From NCBI RefSeq assembly GCF_021130785.1, contig NW_025778912.1, forward strand, positions 1 to 64,000: a stretch of 64,000 nucleotides of DNA. The letters are read 5' to 3'. A program made the position numbers and the translations under genes. Numbering within the stretch: position 1 is the stretch's first letter; every line of letters begins with the position of its first letter. Under the pieces are notes generated by a model. That model was not told the origin of the DNA. It did no database searches and saw only the letters and a list, made by a program, of their open reading frames with translations. This document shows, piece by piece, positions 20,866 through 32,438 of the stretch. The DNA is from Homalodisca vitripennis (taxonomy: Eukaryota; Arthropoda; Insecta; Hemiptera; Cicadellidae).

Positions 20866-23626
20866 TCCAGTCGATCCGTAGGAAGACGAAGTTGGGGGAC
20901 CTCCTGGGCACGTAGTGTCCGTAGGTGTTCCCACGGCGAGGATTCTGCAGCCTCTTCGAATGTGGATGTCAAGCGGTCCACGAAGCAACCCTGGATGGTC
21001 GGAATGTTGGCGGACTCTCTGATCACGGTGTTCCTCACGAACCAGGGCGAACCCCAGTTGCCTATCCGGAGGAGACCACACGCTCTGGACCGCGAGCAAT
21101 TGTCTCCTATGGCAGGTCTTGGAGGTGAGGTGGTACCAGGCAAGGGGCCCGCGTACGTGAGCACTGGTCGCGTGAGGGCCGTGTAGAGGAGGACCTTTGT
21201 CCTGGTCGGTAGCTTCGTGGAGTAGAGCAGTGTGGCTGATGCTTGCAAAGCCCTTTCTTGCTAGGCTGTCAGGTTCTCGTGACGTGGGGTGTCAGTGTCA
21301 GGTCGGACTGTCCAGGAGTACCCCAGGTATCTTGACTTTCGTCTTCCATGGAATGTTGTCTCCGCCTAGAGTCCAGATGTCGTCCATCGGCATTGGCCTC
21401 GTCGTCCGGGTGAAGTTTATAGCTTCGCACTTGTCCACGTTTGACTCTTTTAATCCTCCCAACTTGGTCAGCCAAGGCTCCAGGAAGATCCAGCTGTCGT
21501 TGGAGGTATATTTATGGCCATCCTCAGGTTGGCAGAGGTGGCCGTCAGCAACGCGTCATCTGCGTAGAGAGACAGCTGTACCCTCGGGGCGACTGGGGAA
21601 AGTCGTTTTGTGTACCACAGGTACAGTATCGGCCCAAGTACCGACCCCTGTGGCACACCGGAGGAGACTGGCCGTGACGTGGAGGCTGATCGTGCAAACA
21701 TGGACGGAGAAAGTCCGACGGTGGAGGCTTAGCATCCGGAGTATGCATGAACATCTTCCTGGCAGCGGAGACTCGGTGAGTTTTTGAAAAAGTAGGCCCT
21801 CGTGCCACACTCCTGTCAAAGGCCTTGCTGACGACTATCAGGACCGAAGTGGAGTGGTGCTTCCTCTCGATCGCCCCTAGAGAGGTGGTTGATGACTCGG
21901 CGAAGTTGTTGGGTGGTGGAGTGTCCACTCCCGGAAGCCGAACTGTTCGGTCCTGATAGAGTTGAAAAAAAACTCCTCTTGGAACCTTGACAGGATGATC
22001 CTCTCCAGGATCTTGGAGAGCACGGGCAACAGGGAGATTGGCCTGTGGTTCTCCGGAAAGAGGGGGGTCCTTGCCAGGCTTGGGGATCATGTATCACCCT
22101 TGGCGTCCTTCCAGATGGTGGGGAAGTGTGCCAGGCGCAGGCAGGTGTTGAAAATACAAGGTGATCGTGAACGATCACCCAAGCCGTGCAGGTTCTGCAG
22201 GGCTGGTGTTCACCAGGGAGTCAGGGCCGGGAGCTTTCTTCGGGCGTAGTCGTCGACGGATGTGTTCATTCACACCTCGAGTTGTGGTCACGAGTGGCAG
22301 TGGGTCTGTGGAGTCAGGGAGTAGTCCTCGAGGAAGTTTTCGACCGCCTCGCAGGTGTCCCTCGTCGTAGATGTCCTGCGTGTGGAGAGAATTGATCTTC
22401 CATGGTGTCGGCAAAGGCTTCTGCTGCTGTCCCCTCGGGGGAGTAGACGATTCCACGTTGTCCGTGGAGAGGTCGAATGGTCTTCTTTTCCCCTCGAGAG
22501 CCTTGGAGATCTTCCATATGCCGCCGAGACACCACCGTCAGCCTGGTGTTCCACGTAGTCATCCCACGCGGCCGCTCGATGTTCTGCCAGGAGGCGTGTG
22601 CATCTCCTGGCGTGGCGGTTTGAAGGTGTGCTTGGCGTGGGGACAACGGGACTGCTGATACTCTCTTCGCAGTCTACGGCGCAGACGTATCTCCTCTCTC
22701 AAGTCCTCAGGTAGAGGCGGAGTGAAGTTTTACCCGTGAGGAGAGGTGATGAGGGAGACGGTCACTAGGGCTTCCTGGAGGGTGTTTGTTAAGTTCCAGT
22801 ACTTGAGACGGTCTAGCTGGTCTGATGACTCGGCTGGAGTTGGTGGAGGGCCGTGGTCTGTCGGCGAGGTAGTTTGCGTACCTGTGCCAGTTGACCTTGG
22901 TGGAGCGAGCTGGAGGGTAGGCTGGAGCTCCATCGTCAGGCAGGTCGAAGACAACTGGCACGTGGTCTGACGAGAGGTCGGATACGACAAATACCTCGAT
23001 GTGTCCAACTCAGTGATCCAGCTAGGCCGAAGTCAAGAATGTCAGGTTGAAAAAAGTCCGTTGTGGTGGTAGTGAGTCGGTTCCGTAGGGGCCAAGTAGT
23101 TGGACGTGGTGTCGGTTCTCCAGGAAGCGTTTGAGGTCATTTCCGGAGTTGTTGGGCCTCCGGCATCCCCAGTCCGGGTGCTATTGGCATTGAAGTCCCG
23201 GCGACGAGCGCGGGGGAGTCAGGACGAAGCAGGGCTTCCCCAGGCAGCGTGGTTGAAGCTTCCTCCCAAGGTGGGTTTGTAGAGAGAAGTCCAGCTCTAG
23301 CTCCGACCCGTTGTGGTGGACAGCGGATCCGGGTGTAGCTCTGCCCCCAGAGCAGGCAGGTGTGACTAGGAGCCGGTGAGCCACTCGCCGGTGGACAAGA
23401 ATCGCTGTGCCGCCGCTTGCCCTGACTGCCCTGAAGCTGCCTGTCGGTGCGGAGCACCTGGTAGAGATTAGGGGATGCTGAATTTGTCCGTATTGGCCTG
23501 AAGTGTGTCTCCTGGGAGAAGGTGCCACGTCCACGTCCATGTCAGTCCAGTAGTTGGCTGAGTTTTCCTGCCGCTTTCCCGCTGCCCCGTCGGCGTTCCA
23601 GCTTACAATTCTGAGCTCCTACCCAT
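20866..23626 (-). pseudogene. Element A ORF2, copy 3, frame broken
   Basis: Corresponds to 54294-56951 in reverse. Start ATGGGTAG at 23626; the end is near 20866. Recognisable endonuclease and RT pieces occur in several frames (DLSSDHVPV-type, GVPQGSVLGPILYL, LYADDALL), separated by many 1-2 nt insertions. Confidence 0.82.
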
Positions 23627-24991
23627 GTGTGGTGTTGAGTAAGTCGAGTAGTGCTTCGACATTATTCCAACCATGGTGGTGAGTTGGGAGAGGATCTCCG
23701 TGATCCCTCGCCCCTTGAGATCCTGAGGCAGGGGTAACAGCGGGCTGCTTAGCCGCGGGTTCCAGTCGTGGGGTGGACAGTGGGGCTGAGGTGTCTGCGG
23801 TGGAGTGTCGCATTTGGCATCTCCAGCCTGACTTCGTGGCGTGGGCCTCGGCCTAGTTGGGGTGGGCAGGTGCAGGAGCGTTTTCCTTCCTGGTAGTCTG
23901 GCTGGTGGACGGGTTTCTGGGCGCTCCGGAGCCTGGTCTGTGGTTGGAGTGTGTGGGTCCACGATTCGAGCCGGTTTCGAGGGAGTGCGGGTGGCGGCGG
24001 CGACTTCTCACTCGCTGAAACCCATCCTCGTCTGTGTCCCTCCTCAGATGTTAAGGGCGTGGGACGTCTCGCTGATTTGGAGGCTCGGCCTTTGGCGGGG
24101 TGCGGGCCCCTCCGCGGTGCCTTGGCTGCGGCGGCATAAGAGAGTTGCTTCTCTCTCTTGAAGCACAGGCAAGCCTTCGGTAGTTGGCGGTGTGTCCCTT
24201 CACCGCAGTTGCAAGCATCTGGCCGGGGCGGATGAACTCCTTTGGGCAGAGGCTGGACGGATGTCACCCTCTCCACAGCGGACGCAGCGGAGCTCTCGGT
24301 GGCAGTGGTTTGAGCCATGCCCGAAGCCCTGGCATCGATTGGACACTGGACCGGTCCCCCGGGCCTAGTGGTATTTTCGCACTTCCAGTCTACAGTGGAA
24401 ACACGAGTGCGGACACTGTAGACATCGGATGGTTGGCCGGAGGTCCGTCTCCTCCACTCAGGGTCCACAATCCAGAGCTGGTGAGGTGGCCTCTCCTGGT
24501 CTTAAGAAGTTTTGCCTCGACGATGCCGTAGTTTTTTCGCACTTGAAAGGCCTCTGAGACTTCTTCAGGAGTAAGGGTGGCCGGGAGACCCCTGATGACC
24601 ACACTTTCCAATCAGCTTTCTCGTTGCGCCATGGCGAAGGTGTGAAACTTCAGCCCCTGATCTTGAAGGTACGTTGCAGGGACCTGAAGTGGGCCACGGT
24701 GGAGTCATGAGGGCGGAGAGTTTTGGCCGTGCAGACGGCCTCTAAGTCTCCTCCCAGCAGCTGTCTGAGTGGGTCACCGCGTGGGATGCCCCACCCTTTG
24801 GGGACCGTCCATGATGATGGAGGAATGCGGGGGCCCCGCTCCAACCTCTCATGTCTTTCTCCGCAGCGGTGTCCGTCCGTCGATTCTTCGGCGGAAGAGA
24901 CGGAGCGCGGGGCCGCATGCCGCATCCGCAGGCCCGCGGCACGGGACGGCCCTGATGAGCCGGAATTGGCCCCAGGGGTAGCTGACACCAT
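23619..24991 (-). pseudogene. Element A ORF1, copy 3, frame broken
   Basis: Corresponds to 52985-54301. Start at 24991 in the conserved ACCATGG context. Zinc-knuckle residues can be followed only by changing frame. Confidence 0.8.
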
Positions 24992-25034
24992 GGGTCTGGG
25001 CCACTGGGGGTTGAGATCCCCGGTGTTGTAGAGT

Positions 25035-25050
25035 GCCCTTTAGAAAGGCC
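25035..25050 (-). promoter_or_regulatory. Degenerate histone-like stem-loop 2, element A copy 3
   Basis: GGCCTTTCTAAAGGGC on the minus strand; one changed base near the end of the stem relative to copies 1 and 7. Confidence 0.6.
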
Positions 25051-25374
25051 TTTTTGGGCCTCAGACCGGCGCAGGTTCCCCAGGCACTTAGTCGCTGCGA
25101 CACAACCCTGGCAGCTTTTCCGGGGTAGTTCCGGACTTCACCCGGGCCCTGACAAGTCCCGTGGGTGGAATAAGTTTGCTGGCCCTGAGCAGCAGTGCGG
25201 TGCTGGGAGAATCCCGCGGCCCGGTCCGGCTGACCGGGGCGGGCTCACGCTTGGCACATCGGCGTTACAGGTCTCCGTGTGACTATACATAACCCGGACT
25301 TCACCCTGGCCCTGTTCTCCCGTCCCTGGTTGGGGGGAATGGAATGTTGCTGATGGACGTCCAGGCGGTTGGTT

Positions 25375-25390
25375 GGCCTTGTAAAAGCCA
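25375..25390 (-). promoter_or_regulatory. Degenerate histone-like stem-loop 1, element A copy 3
   Basis: TGGCTTTTACAAGGCC on the minus strand; differences in the left arm weaken the stem. Confidence 0.55.
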
Positions 25391-25590
25391 TTTTGGGCAG
25401 GGGACAGCGCCGGGCCCGCTTGGCAAGCCGCGCGGGACCCCAAGTAGTGTACGCCAGCGGCTCCGGTAAAAAAAACCGGCTCCGCATTCTGAGACCGCCG
25501 AGGCAGATCCCTCTTCTTCCATCCTTGATCAGTGGTCGACATTCGTCCTCGCTGGAAGGTCTTGTCGGGTCCACGTCTCGGAGCAGAATG

Positions 25591-26142
<552 letters not shown>

Positions 26143-26191
26143 GTCGCCCGCCAGCGCGCGACACAAAGCCGCCCGCCCGGCTCCCACAAAC

Positions 26192-26207
26192 GGCCTTTTT
26201 AAAGGCC
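26192..26207 (+). terminator. Histone 3' stem-loop, H2A unit 3
   Basis: GGCCTTTTTAAAGGCC followed by ACCACAAT. Confidence 0.93.
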
Positions 26208-28664
26208 ACCACAATATCACTCGTTTTCACAGTTTACGACTTTAATAATCCTATTTCTCACTCTTGTCGTATATTTCCGACATGTATCTAGTAATTACTA
26301 TGCTAATTAATAGTAAAACTGTCATTATATGTCATCACAAATTACATAAAAATTTAATAATGTACACGAATATATAACACTTTTTGCCAATTGATGTTAT
26401 CGAATAATAACAGTTTATTCAAATACTAAACAGTGTGCGTCAATTTATATCTATTTATAACTAATTACTGGTCTTCAAAATATATATATATATATATATA
26501 TATATTTATTTATATTAATAATTAACACATTTTACTGTACACTTTAGTTAGTTGTTTTCACTCTAATTAACCGTATAAAATAAAATATCACTTCTCTTTA
26601 TTGTCTATTATACAATCTTAACTTAAATTCACCGTCTTTGTCATTTTAAATTAGTTTTAAACACGAAATCTAAACCTTTTCTCTCTAATTTAGTCGTTTT
26701 ACAGCATATTTCTGTGGCTAGAAAACCAATCACTTGTACATTGATTTATTATTAAACTTTTTCTTTTATTTTGTTACAGTAATCGTTTACATTATCATCA
26801 ATTTTATTTGCAAATATCATTTATATTTATATATTAATCCTACTTACTACAGCGAATTCACTGTGTTTACAAATTACAACTGTTTGCTATTGTTCTTTCG
26901 GTATTATTATAAAGAGCAGATTGATTTTCTATTCTTTTCCTGTATTACGAACTTCTGTCAACCTCCGACCGCTCGCGATTTTCACTGGAACTATGTTAAC
27001 AGTTCATTTAACAGTGTAGTATTGTTTATATATTATAGCAGAACACAACAATGATTCAGTTTACAATAATTATTATTTTATATTCAAAGTGTGATATAAA
27101 TTCCAAATGTCGCATAGAATAGTAATTTGATAGATAAATTTTGTTAATTACAAGCACTGTCAACCCCACATATTGCGATATTCACTGGAATATGTTAACA
27201 GTTTACATTTAGTTTGTAGTCATAGTGATTTGCAATTGCAACAAATAAAAATCACTTATTCAGTTATAAATATACTTTATACGTGTATAGTTCAATAATT
27301 TTAAAGGTCGTTTAGTAAATTTGAAAAATAGAAGAATCAGCGAATATTCGGTGATTGTAACGAAGTAAATATGTAAATTTGCTGTTATCCACGCTAATTA
27401 AATTTAACGTAATTAGTTGTAAACGGATAAAAACGTGGATTAAATATCAGTGATAAACGCGCGCCGCTTGATCTGGGCTTGGAGTTTGCAAGCTCGAGTA
27501 AATTTTTTTTCTAAAAGAGCAAGCAGCGCGAAGCGCTGCGCAGCGGGCAAGCATCGCGTGATCTGACCCATTCTGAAAATTTTGTTAAATTCAGAATAGT
27601 AGGCTATATTGTTTTAAACATGTTTCATTACTAATTTGTGTGTGTTTTTTCGTACGGAAATTAATAAACTCGTAAACTTAATCTAATAAACGTAATCTAA
27701 CTTATATAAATTAAAATAGAGAATGCGGGGACACACTGGAAAATACCCATTTTAAACTTAAAATACACTGACTTGGATCACATTACAGTGGTATGAATCA
27801 AGCAATCGCAATCAGGTTCGCTAGACCGAGCAGATTTACACTTGTTAACAGACAACTCTCTGGCGCTACAGCTACAGGACTCGGATCTGCAGTATATCCA
27901 CTCACCTGTCTGTTTTATATGTATTTTCTACGTTATTCCTTATTATTTTCAAATTTACAACCTGTCCAGGTATCGACAATTGTAAGTAAACCGTCGGTGA
28001 CAACTCTATTTCACCGTATTAACTAGAAACCGGGAGAATTATCAATGTTAACGGATACGTACACTCTGATTGGTCGAATAGTGACCGACCAATCAAGTCA
28101 AGCCACCTCCTACCTATATAAGCGTGTTAACAGTTCACTCTATATATTCTATCTCCACGCACATGCGCACTGTACACTAGATGACTTTATCACACGATTT
28201 CACCTGTTTAAATACCGTTTTAAAACTAAAAAACGGTATTTAACGTGTATCTTGTTGTAATCTAAATCGACCTGTACTTACAACTAGTGGTATTTCGATA
28301 AAATATAAATTTTCAAGTGTAACTTTCGGCTCTTATATTGAATTGTATATAAAACATTACGAATACTATGAATAACGAACGATCAGATCAATTGGGCGAT
28401 TACCGTATTTGTAAATTTAATGTTTGTTTAAAGATTGTATTTAAACATAACTTAAATAGGTAATTTCAATATAAAACAAGTCGAGAGTTGCTTGTTTTAG
28501 CCAACATAATAACAGAATTCCAATGTTTACACAACTAAAAGCGGTAAAATAAGCGAAAATTACAAGTTATGTTTAATCAGAGTTCAACGGTTCTTGGTTA
28601 ATATTAGAAGTCATGTGTATAAAACATGACAGAAACTATGGTTTTCGATCGAATTGCAATTGAC

Positions 28665-28705
<41 letters not shown>

Positions 28706-28962
28706 GTAAACTCAGTGTTTGTTTGAAAAATAAATAAATAAATAAACAGAAAATTATACAATTTTACAGTGAAATCGGACTATGTTTAAAAAGAAAAAAG
28801 GAATTGTAAAATTCCTGGAATAAAATATTTATGACAAGCACAAAGTCATAAATTGGGTATTTTCGATAGAAAATATAGTCGAGAGCGACTTGAAACAACC
28901 AGGTTTACATCGGTTTTACAACTATAAGCGGTAAAATAAGCGAAAACGAAAGAGTTATTGGT
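26208..28962. other. AT-rich spacer 3
   Basis: (TA)n at 26480-26506, GC island at about 27457-27568, promoter-like module at 28068-28243, T tract at about 28668-28700. No supported gene. Confidence 0.85.
28068..28243 (+). promoter_or_regulatory. Promoter-like module in spacer 3
   Basis: CCAAT pair at 28068-28094, TATATAAG at 28115-28122, perfect 14-bp hairpin at 28208-28243. Confidence 0.5.
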
Positions 28963-28978
28963 GGCCTTTAGAAAGGCC
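28963..28978 (-). terminator. Histone 3' stem-loop, H2B unit 4
   Basis: Minus strand GGCCTTTCTAAAGGCC, then ACCAATAA. Confidence 0.93.
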
Positions 28979-29029
28979 GTTTGTGCGGAGCGGGCTCGCT
29001 CGTTGCGGGGCGCTGGCCTGCCGGCCGGC

Positions 29030-29401
29030 TTACTTGGAGCTGGTGTACTTGGTCACGGCCTTGGTACCCTCGCTCACGGCGTGCTTGGCCAACTCGCCGG
29101 GCAACAGGAGCCTGACGGCGGTCTGGATCTCCCGCGACGTGATGGTCGACCGCTTGTTGTAGTGGGCCAGGCGGGAAGCTTCGGCGGCTATGCGCTCGAA
29201 TATGTCGTTCACGAAGCTGTTCATGATGGACATGGCCTTGCTGGAGACGCCGGTGTCGGGGTGGACCTGTTTCAGCACCTTGTAGATGTAGATGGCATAA
29301 CTCTCCTTCCTCCTGCGCTTCTTCTTCTTGTCGCCCTTGGTGATGTTCTTCTGGGCCTTGCCGGCCTTCTTGACGGCTTTTCCGCTCGCTTTCGGTGGCA
29401 T
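29030..29401 (-). CDS. H2B: Histone H2B, unit 4
   Basis: Intact 123 aa. Only 39 bp of native 5' sequence precede the ATG before the poly-A end of element B2, so it is separated from its promoter by 5.7 kb. Confidence 0.95.
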   Translation of the reverse strand: MPPKASGKAVKKAGKAQKNITKGDKKKKRRRKESYAIYIYKVLKQVHPDTGVSSKAMSIMNSFVNDIFERIAAEASRLAHYNKRSTITSREIQTAVRLLLPGELAKHAVSEGTKAVTKYTSSK

Positions 29402-29435
29402 CCTGAGTCGCTGGTTTGTACCGGGAGTATAGGCC

Positions 29436-29481
<46 letters not shown>

Positions 29482-29744
29482 TTAAGCAGAGGGAACCTTC
29501 AAAAGGTACTGGCGTCCCAGTTATGTGGGATTTTTACCCACTAAACCACTCTGCTGCCACGTCCTGTCGTGGCCGTACAGCACCTGGACCCTAGGTCCAC
29601 TGACTGTAGAGGAAGCTCTGAAACATAACTATTAATTTGGCCTAATTAGGATTGTTGTGTTCTGAAACAAAAATTTGGTTAGTGTGATTTGCTGGTTACG
29701 TCCCAGGATTGGGATCGCGGCTTCATCCTTGGGATGAGTATTCT

Positions 29745-32438
29745 TTACGGAGGGTCGTCCAGAATTGTGGCCGGTCGTCGTCTGTAGTCGTCTGGTCCGG
29801 CGTACGGCTCTGCGATGGCTGCGATGTGGGGATGTTCCGATGCTGCAACTGCCTCGAAGAATTTTTCTGAAGTTATCCTCGCGAAGACGTCTAGAGTTGG
29901 GATCTGTAACGAATTCCTTATTGTTTCGTTGCGGACGAACCATGGTTGGCGAGTGATGGAGCGGAGGGCCTTGGATTGGATGGTTTCCAGGGCTTTTCGG
30001 TTTGAGCGGCTGCAGTTTGACCACCAAGCTGTGCAAGCATACATCATTAGTGATCTGACAACAGCTAGAAAGATGGAGACTTTTGCACCCATTGGTAGGG
30101 GTGATCTACGGTTAATTAGAGGACCTATTGATCCTGCGATCCGCTTGGCCTCTACTGCTTTCCTTTTCGCGTGAGGACCGAAGTTTAATCTGGAATCAAG
30201 CGTAACACCAAGATATTTAGCTTGTTCCTTCCAAGCAATCGGCTCGTCATCAAGTGTCACAGGCGGCGGGAGTCTTCGCGGCATCCTACGGCGCTTTCTG
30301 AAACAAACAGCTGTGCTCTTGTCAGTGTTTATGCGGATACGCCATTTCTCTAGCCAGGGGGAGAGAAGATCCATTTGCTGTTGCATGACGTCAGCGGCAC
30401 GCATCGGTTGAAAGCTCCTGCACAGAAACATGGCATCATCGGCATACAGAGATAGCGTTACTCTGGGGACCAGTGGCATGTCATTAGTGTAAACGAGGTA
30501 CAGCACTGGTCCCAGGACGCTGCCCTGGGGGACGCCTGCTTCGATCGCTCTCTCTGAGGACAGCTCTCCATCTACACAAATGCGGAATGAGCGGCCAGTC
30601 AGATAGGACCGGATGAGGTGTGTTATGCAGGGGGGCACCGGTGAGTTTGCCAGCTTGTAGAGCAGGCCCTCATGCCAGACCTTGTCAAATGCTTTGCTGA
30701 CGTCCAGGAACACTGCAACAGAGCACAGATTAAAATTGGCGTTGTCCACCAGCATGTTGACAACACGTACCAGCTGTTGGGTTGTCGAGTGGTCGCGCCT
30801 GAAGCCAAACTGTTCAGGTCGGATAAAGCCGTCCAGGAAAGGAGCAATGCGGGATAGGAGGAGTCTCTCAAAAATTTTTGAGATGGACGAAAGGAGTGAG
30901 ATGGGGCGGAAGTTTTGTGGGAATAGTCTGGATTTCCCGGGCTTGGGAATAAGGATGACTTTAGCGACCTTCCAGCTGGTGGGAAAGTGTTGTAGTCGAA
31001 TAGCGTCGTTGAACACTGTAACCAAGCACATTAACAGGGCTATAGGAGCTGCAAGGAGTGCCCTGGATCCAACTCCATCTAGTCCGGGGGCTTTGCGCGG
31101 TTTCGATTTCTTGATGGTGGCTTGTAGCTCATCAAGAGTAATCGGCTCTATCTCGATGTCGGGAGCTGTAACAAAAAAATTGTTTAGTGTGCTCTCGACG
31201 TGTTCGCAGTGGTCGTCGTCATATATATCCGCATTCGGGCTGAATTGCTCCTCCATCGTATCTGCAAAAGCTTCGGCCTTGTCAGTAGCAGAGTAAACAA
31301 GTCCTTGTTGACCGTGCAGGGGCTGGTGCGTGGATTTCTCGCTCCTCAGGATTTTTGCAGTCTTCCAGGCACTGCCATCCTCTAGCTCAAGACTAGAAAG
31401 GTATGAGTTCCAGGTCTCTGTCCTGTAATCATACAACATCTGTTTGACAATGCTGCACTGCACGTTGAAGGCCCGTTTGGTAGCCGGATGTCGCGTTCTC
31501 TGCCATATTCGACGAAGACGCCTCCTTTTGTCTACAGCCATCCTAATGATGGCAGGCAAGGCCGACCTGGTGTTTTTTGGACGTCCAGGTCGTGAGGCCG
31601 CCGCCAGAGCATCCGTGACTGCTGAGTTCAAGTCTGAAACATATGAGTCTAGGGCATTTGGATTAGTGGCTGTCGCTGGGGGCTGCAGTTGCTCGCTCAG
31701 GATACGGCTGTACACCTCCCAGTTAGTTCTGATTGAGGTGCCCATTGAAGGAATCCTTGAAGCTGGAGTCGTCGCTAGAACTGCTATGACGGGTACGTGG
31801 TCAGACGATAAGTCATCTGCCACTCGCACTTCCACATGATGCTGTAGTTCCTTAAACAGAAACACATCTATGACATCAGGAAGTGCGTTGAGCCTCGTCG
31901 GATAGTGCGTAGGGTCCACAGGCGCGGCTACAATCGTGTCACCTCTATCTAAAACATAGTTGTGAAGTCTTCGGCCCTTGGTGTTCATCCGCCTGCTATG
32001 CCATGACTGGTGCTTGGCATTGAGGTCACCACCTATTATTACAGTGTTCCCGCTGCCGAGCAAGATGTCAAGCTCGTCAGGGCGGAGGACAGCAGACGGC
32101 GCGGAGTAAGCTGCGAACACACATACCTCGGAGCCACCAGCATTGACGGCAATGCCGGTGGACTCGAGGTCATTAGTAGCGGCGTGGACTTGGCGGTGCA
32201 CAACTCTCCTGTGAACCAAGATAGCTGTTCCTCCCCCGGGATTCCTTTGGCCACGTGGCGGTCTATCGGTCCGGTAGGTTTGGTAACCTGGAACATTGAA
32301 TACAGTGGCGGGTTGCAGGTGTGTTTCCGTTAGAAGTAATAAGTCGACGTCGTGATCAGCTGCAAATAGATGGAGTTCGTTCCTCCGCGTCGCTACGCCG
32401 TTCGCGTTCCAGGTGACAATTTTTAGGCGTCTATCCAT
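29745..32438 (-). CDS. Element B2 ORF2, endonuclease-reverse transcriptase
   Basis: Intact 897 aa, co-linear with B1 ORF2. Endonuclease residues N11 (WNANG), E38 (TETHL), D138/N140 (GGDLNAKH), D213/H214 (SSDHVPV). RT motifs IPKPGK, FRPISLL, DVSKAFDKVW, GVPQGSVLGP, YADD at about 665-668. Starts in ATGGATAG, overlapping the ORF1 stop by 8 nt. Many substitutions to B1 are conservative, which suggests selection on function since the two lineages split. Confidence 0.95.
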   Translation of the reverse strand: MDRRLKIVTWNANGVATRRNELHLFAADHDVDLLLLTETHLQPATVFNVPGYQTYRTDRPPRGQRNPGGGTAILVHRRVVHRQVHAATNDLESTGIAVNAGGSEVCVFAAYSAPSAVLRPDELDILLGSGNTVIIGGDLNAKHQSWHSRRMNTKGRRLHNYVLDRGDTIVAAPVDPTHYPTRLNALPDVIDVFLFKELQHHVEVRVADDLSSDHVPVIAVLATTPASRIPSMGTSIRTNWEVYSRILSEQLQPPATATNPNALDSYVSDLNSAVTDALAAASRPGRPKNTRSALPAIIRMAVDKRRRLRRIWQRTRHPATKRAFNVQCSIVKQMLYDYRTETWNSYLSSLELEDGSAWKTAKILRSEKSTHQPLHGQQGLVYSATDKAEAFADTMEEQFSPNADIYDDDHCEHVESTLNNFFVTAPDIEIEPITLDELQATIKKSKPRKAPGLDGVGSRALLAAPIALLMCLVTVFNDAIRLQHFPTSWKVAKVILIPKPGKSRLFPQNFRPISLLSSISKIFERLLLSRIAPFLDGFIRPEQFGFRRDHSTTQQLVRVVNMLVDNANFNLCSVAVFLDVSKAFDKVWHEGLLYKLANSPVPPCITHLIRSYLTGRSFRICVDGELSSERAIEAGVPQGSVLGPVLYLVYTNDMPLVPRVTLSLYADDAMFLCRSFQPMRAADVMQQQMDLLSPWLEKWRIRINTDKSTAVCFRKRRRMPRRLPPPVTLDDEPIAWKEQAKYLGVTLDSRLNFGPHAKRKAVEAKRIAGSIGPLINRRSPLPMGAKVSIFLAVVRSLMMYACTAWWSNCSRSNRKALETIQSKALRSITRQPWFVRNETIRNSLQIPTLDVFARITSEKFFEAVAASEHPHIAAIAEPYAGPDDYRRRPATILDDPP

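Larger units (their letters stand above)
20698..25590 (-). mobile_element. Element A copy 3, full length, ORFs broken, in H2B 5' UTR
   Basis: Minus-strand copy in the same direction as H2B. The 3' end is ACTTGG repeats (20698-20718 as CCAAGT); the 5' end is at 25590 (CATTCTGCTCC on the minus strand). Target duplication AGGCCAAAAT (25591-25600) and AGGTCACCAAAAT (20685-20697). Compared with copy 7 it is littered with small insertions plus some substitutions. This shows that element A uses the H2B-side site as well as the H2A-side site. Confidence 0.92.
24992..25590 (-). other. Element A 5' leader, copy 3
   Basis: Leader with a single copy of the 140-bp repeat, as in copy 7. Both histone-like hairpins are present but each has one stem mismatch: minus strand TGGCTTTTACAAGGCC (25375-25390) and GGCCTTTCTAAAGGGC (25035-25050). 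Confidence 0.7.
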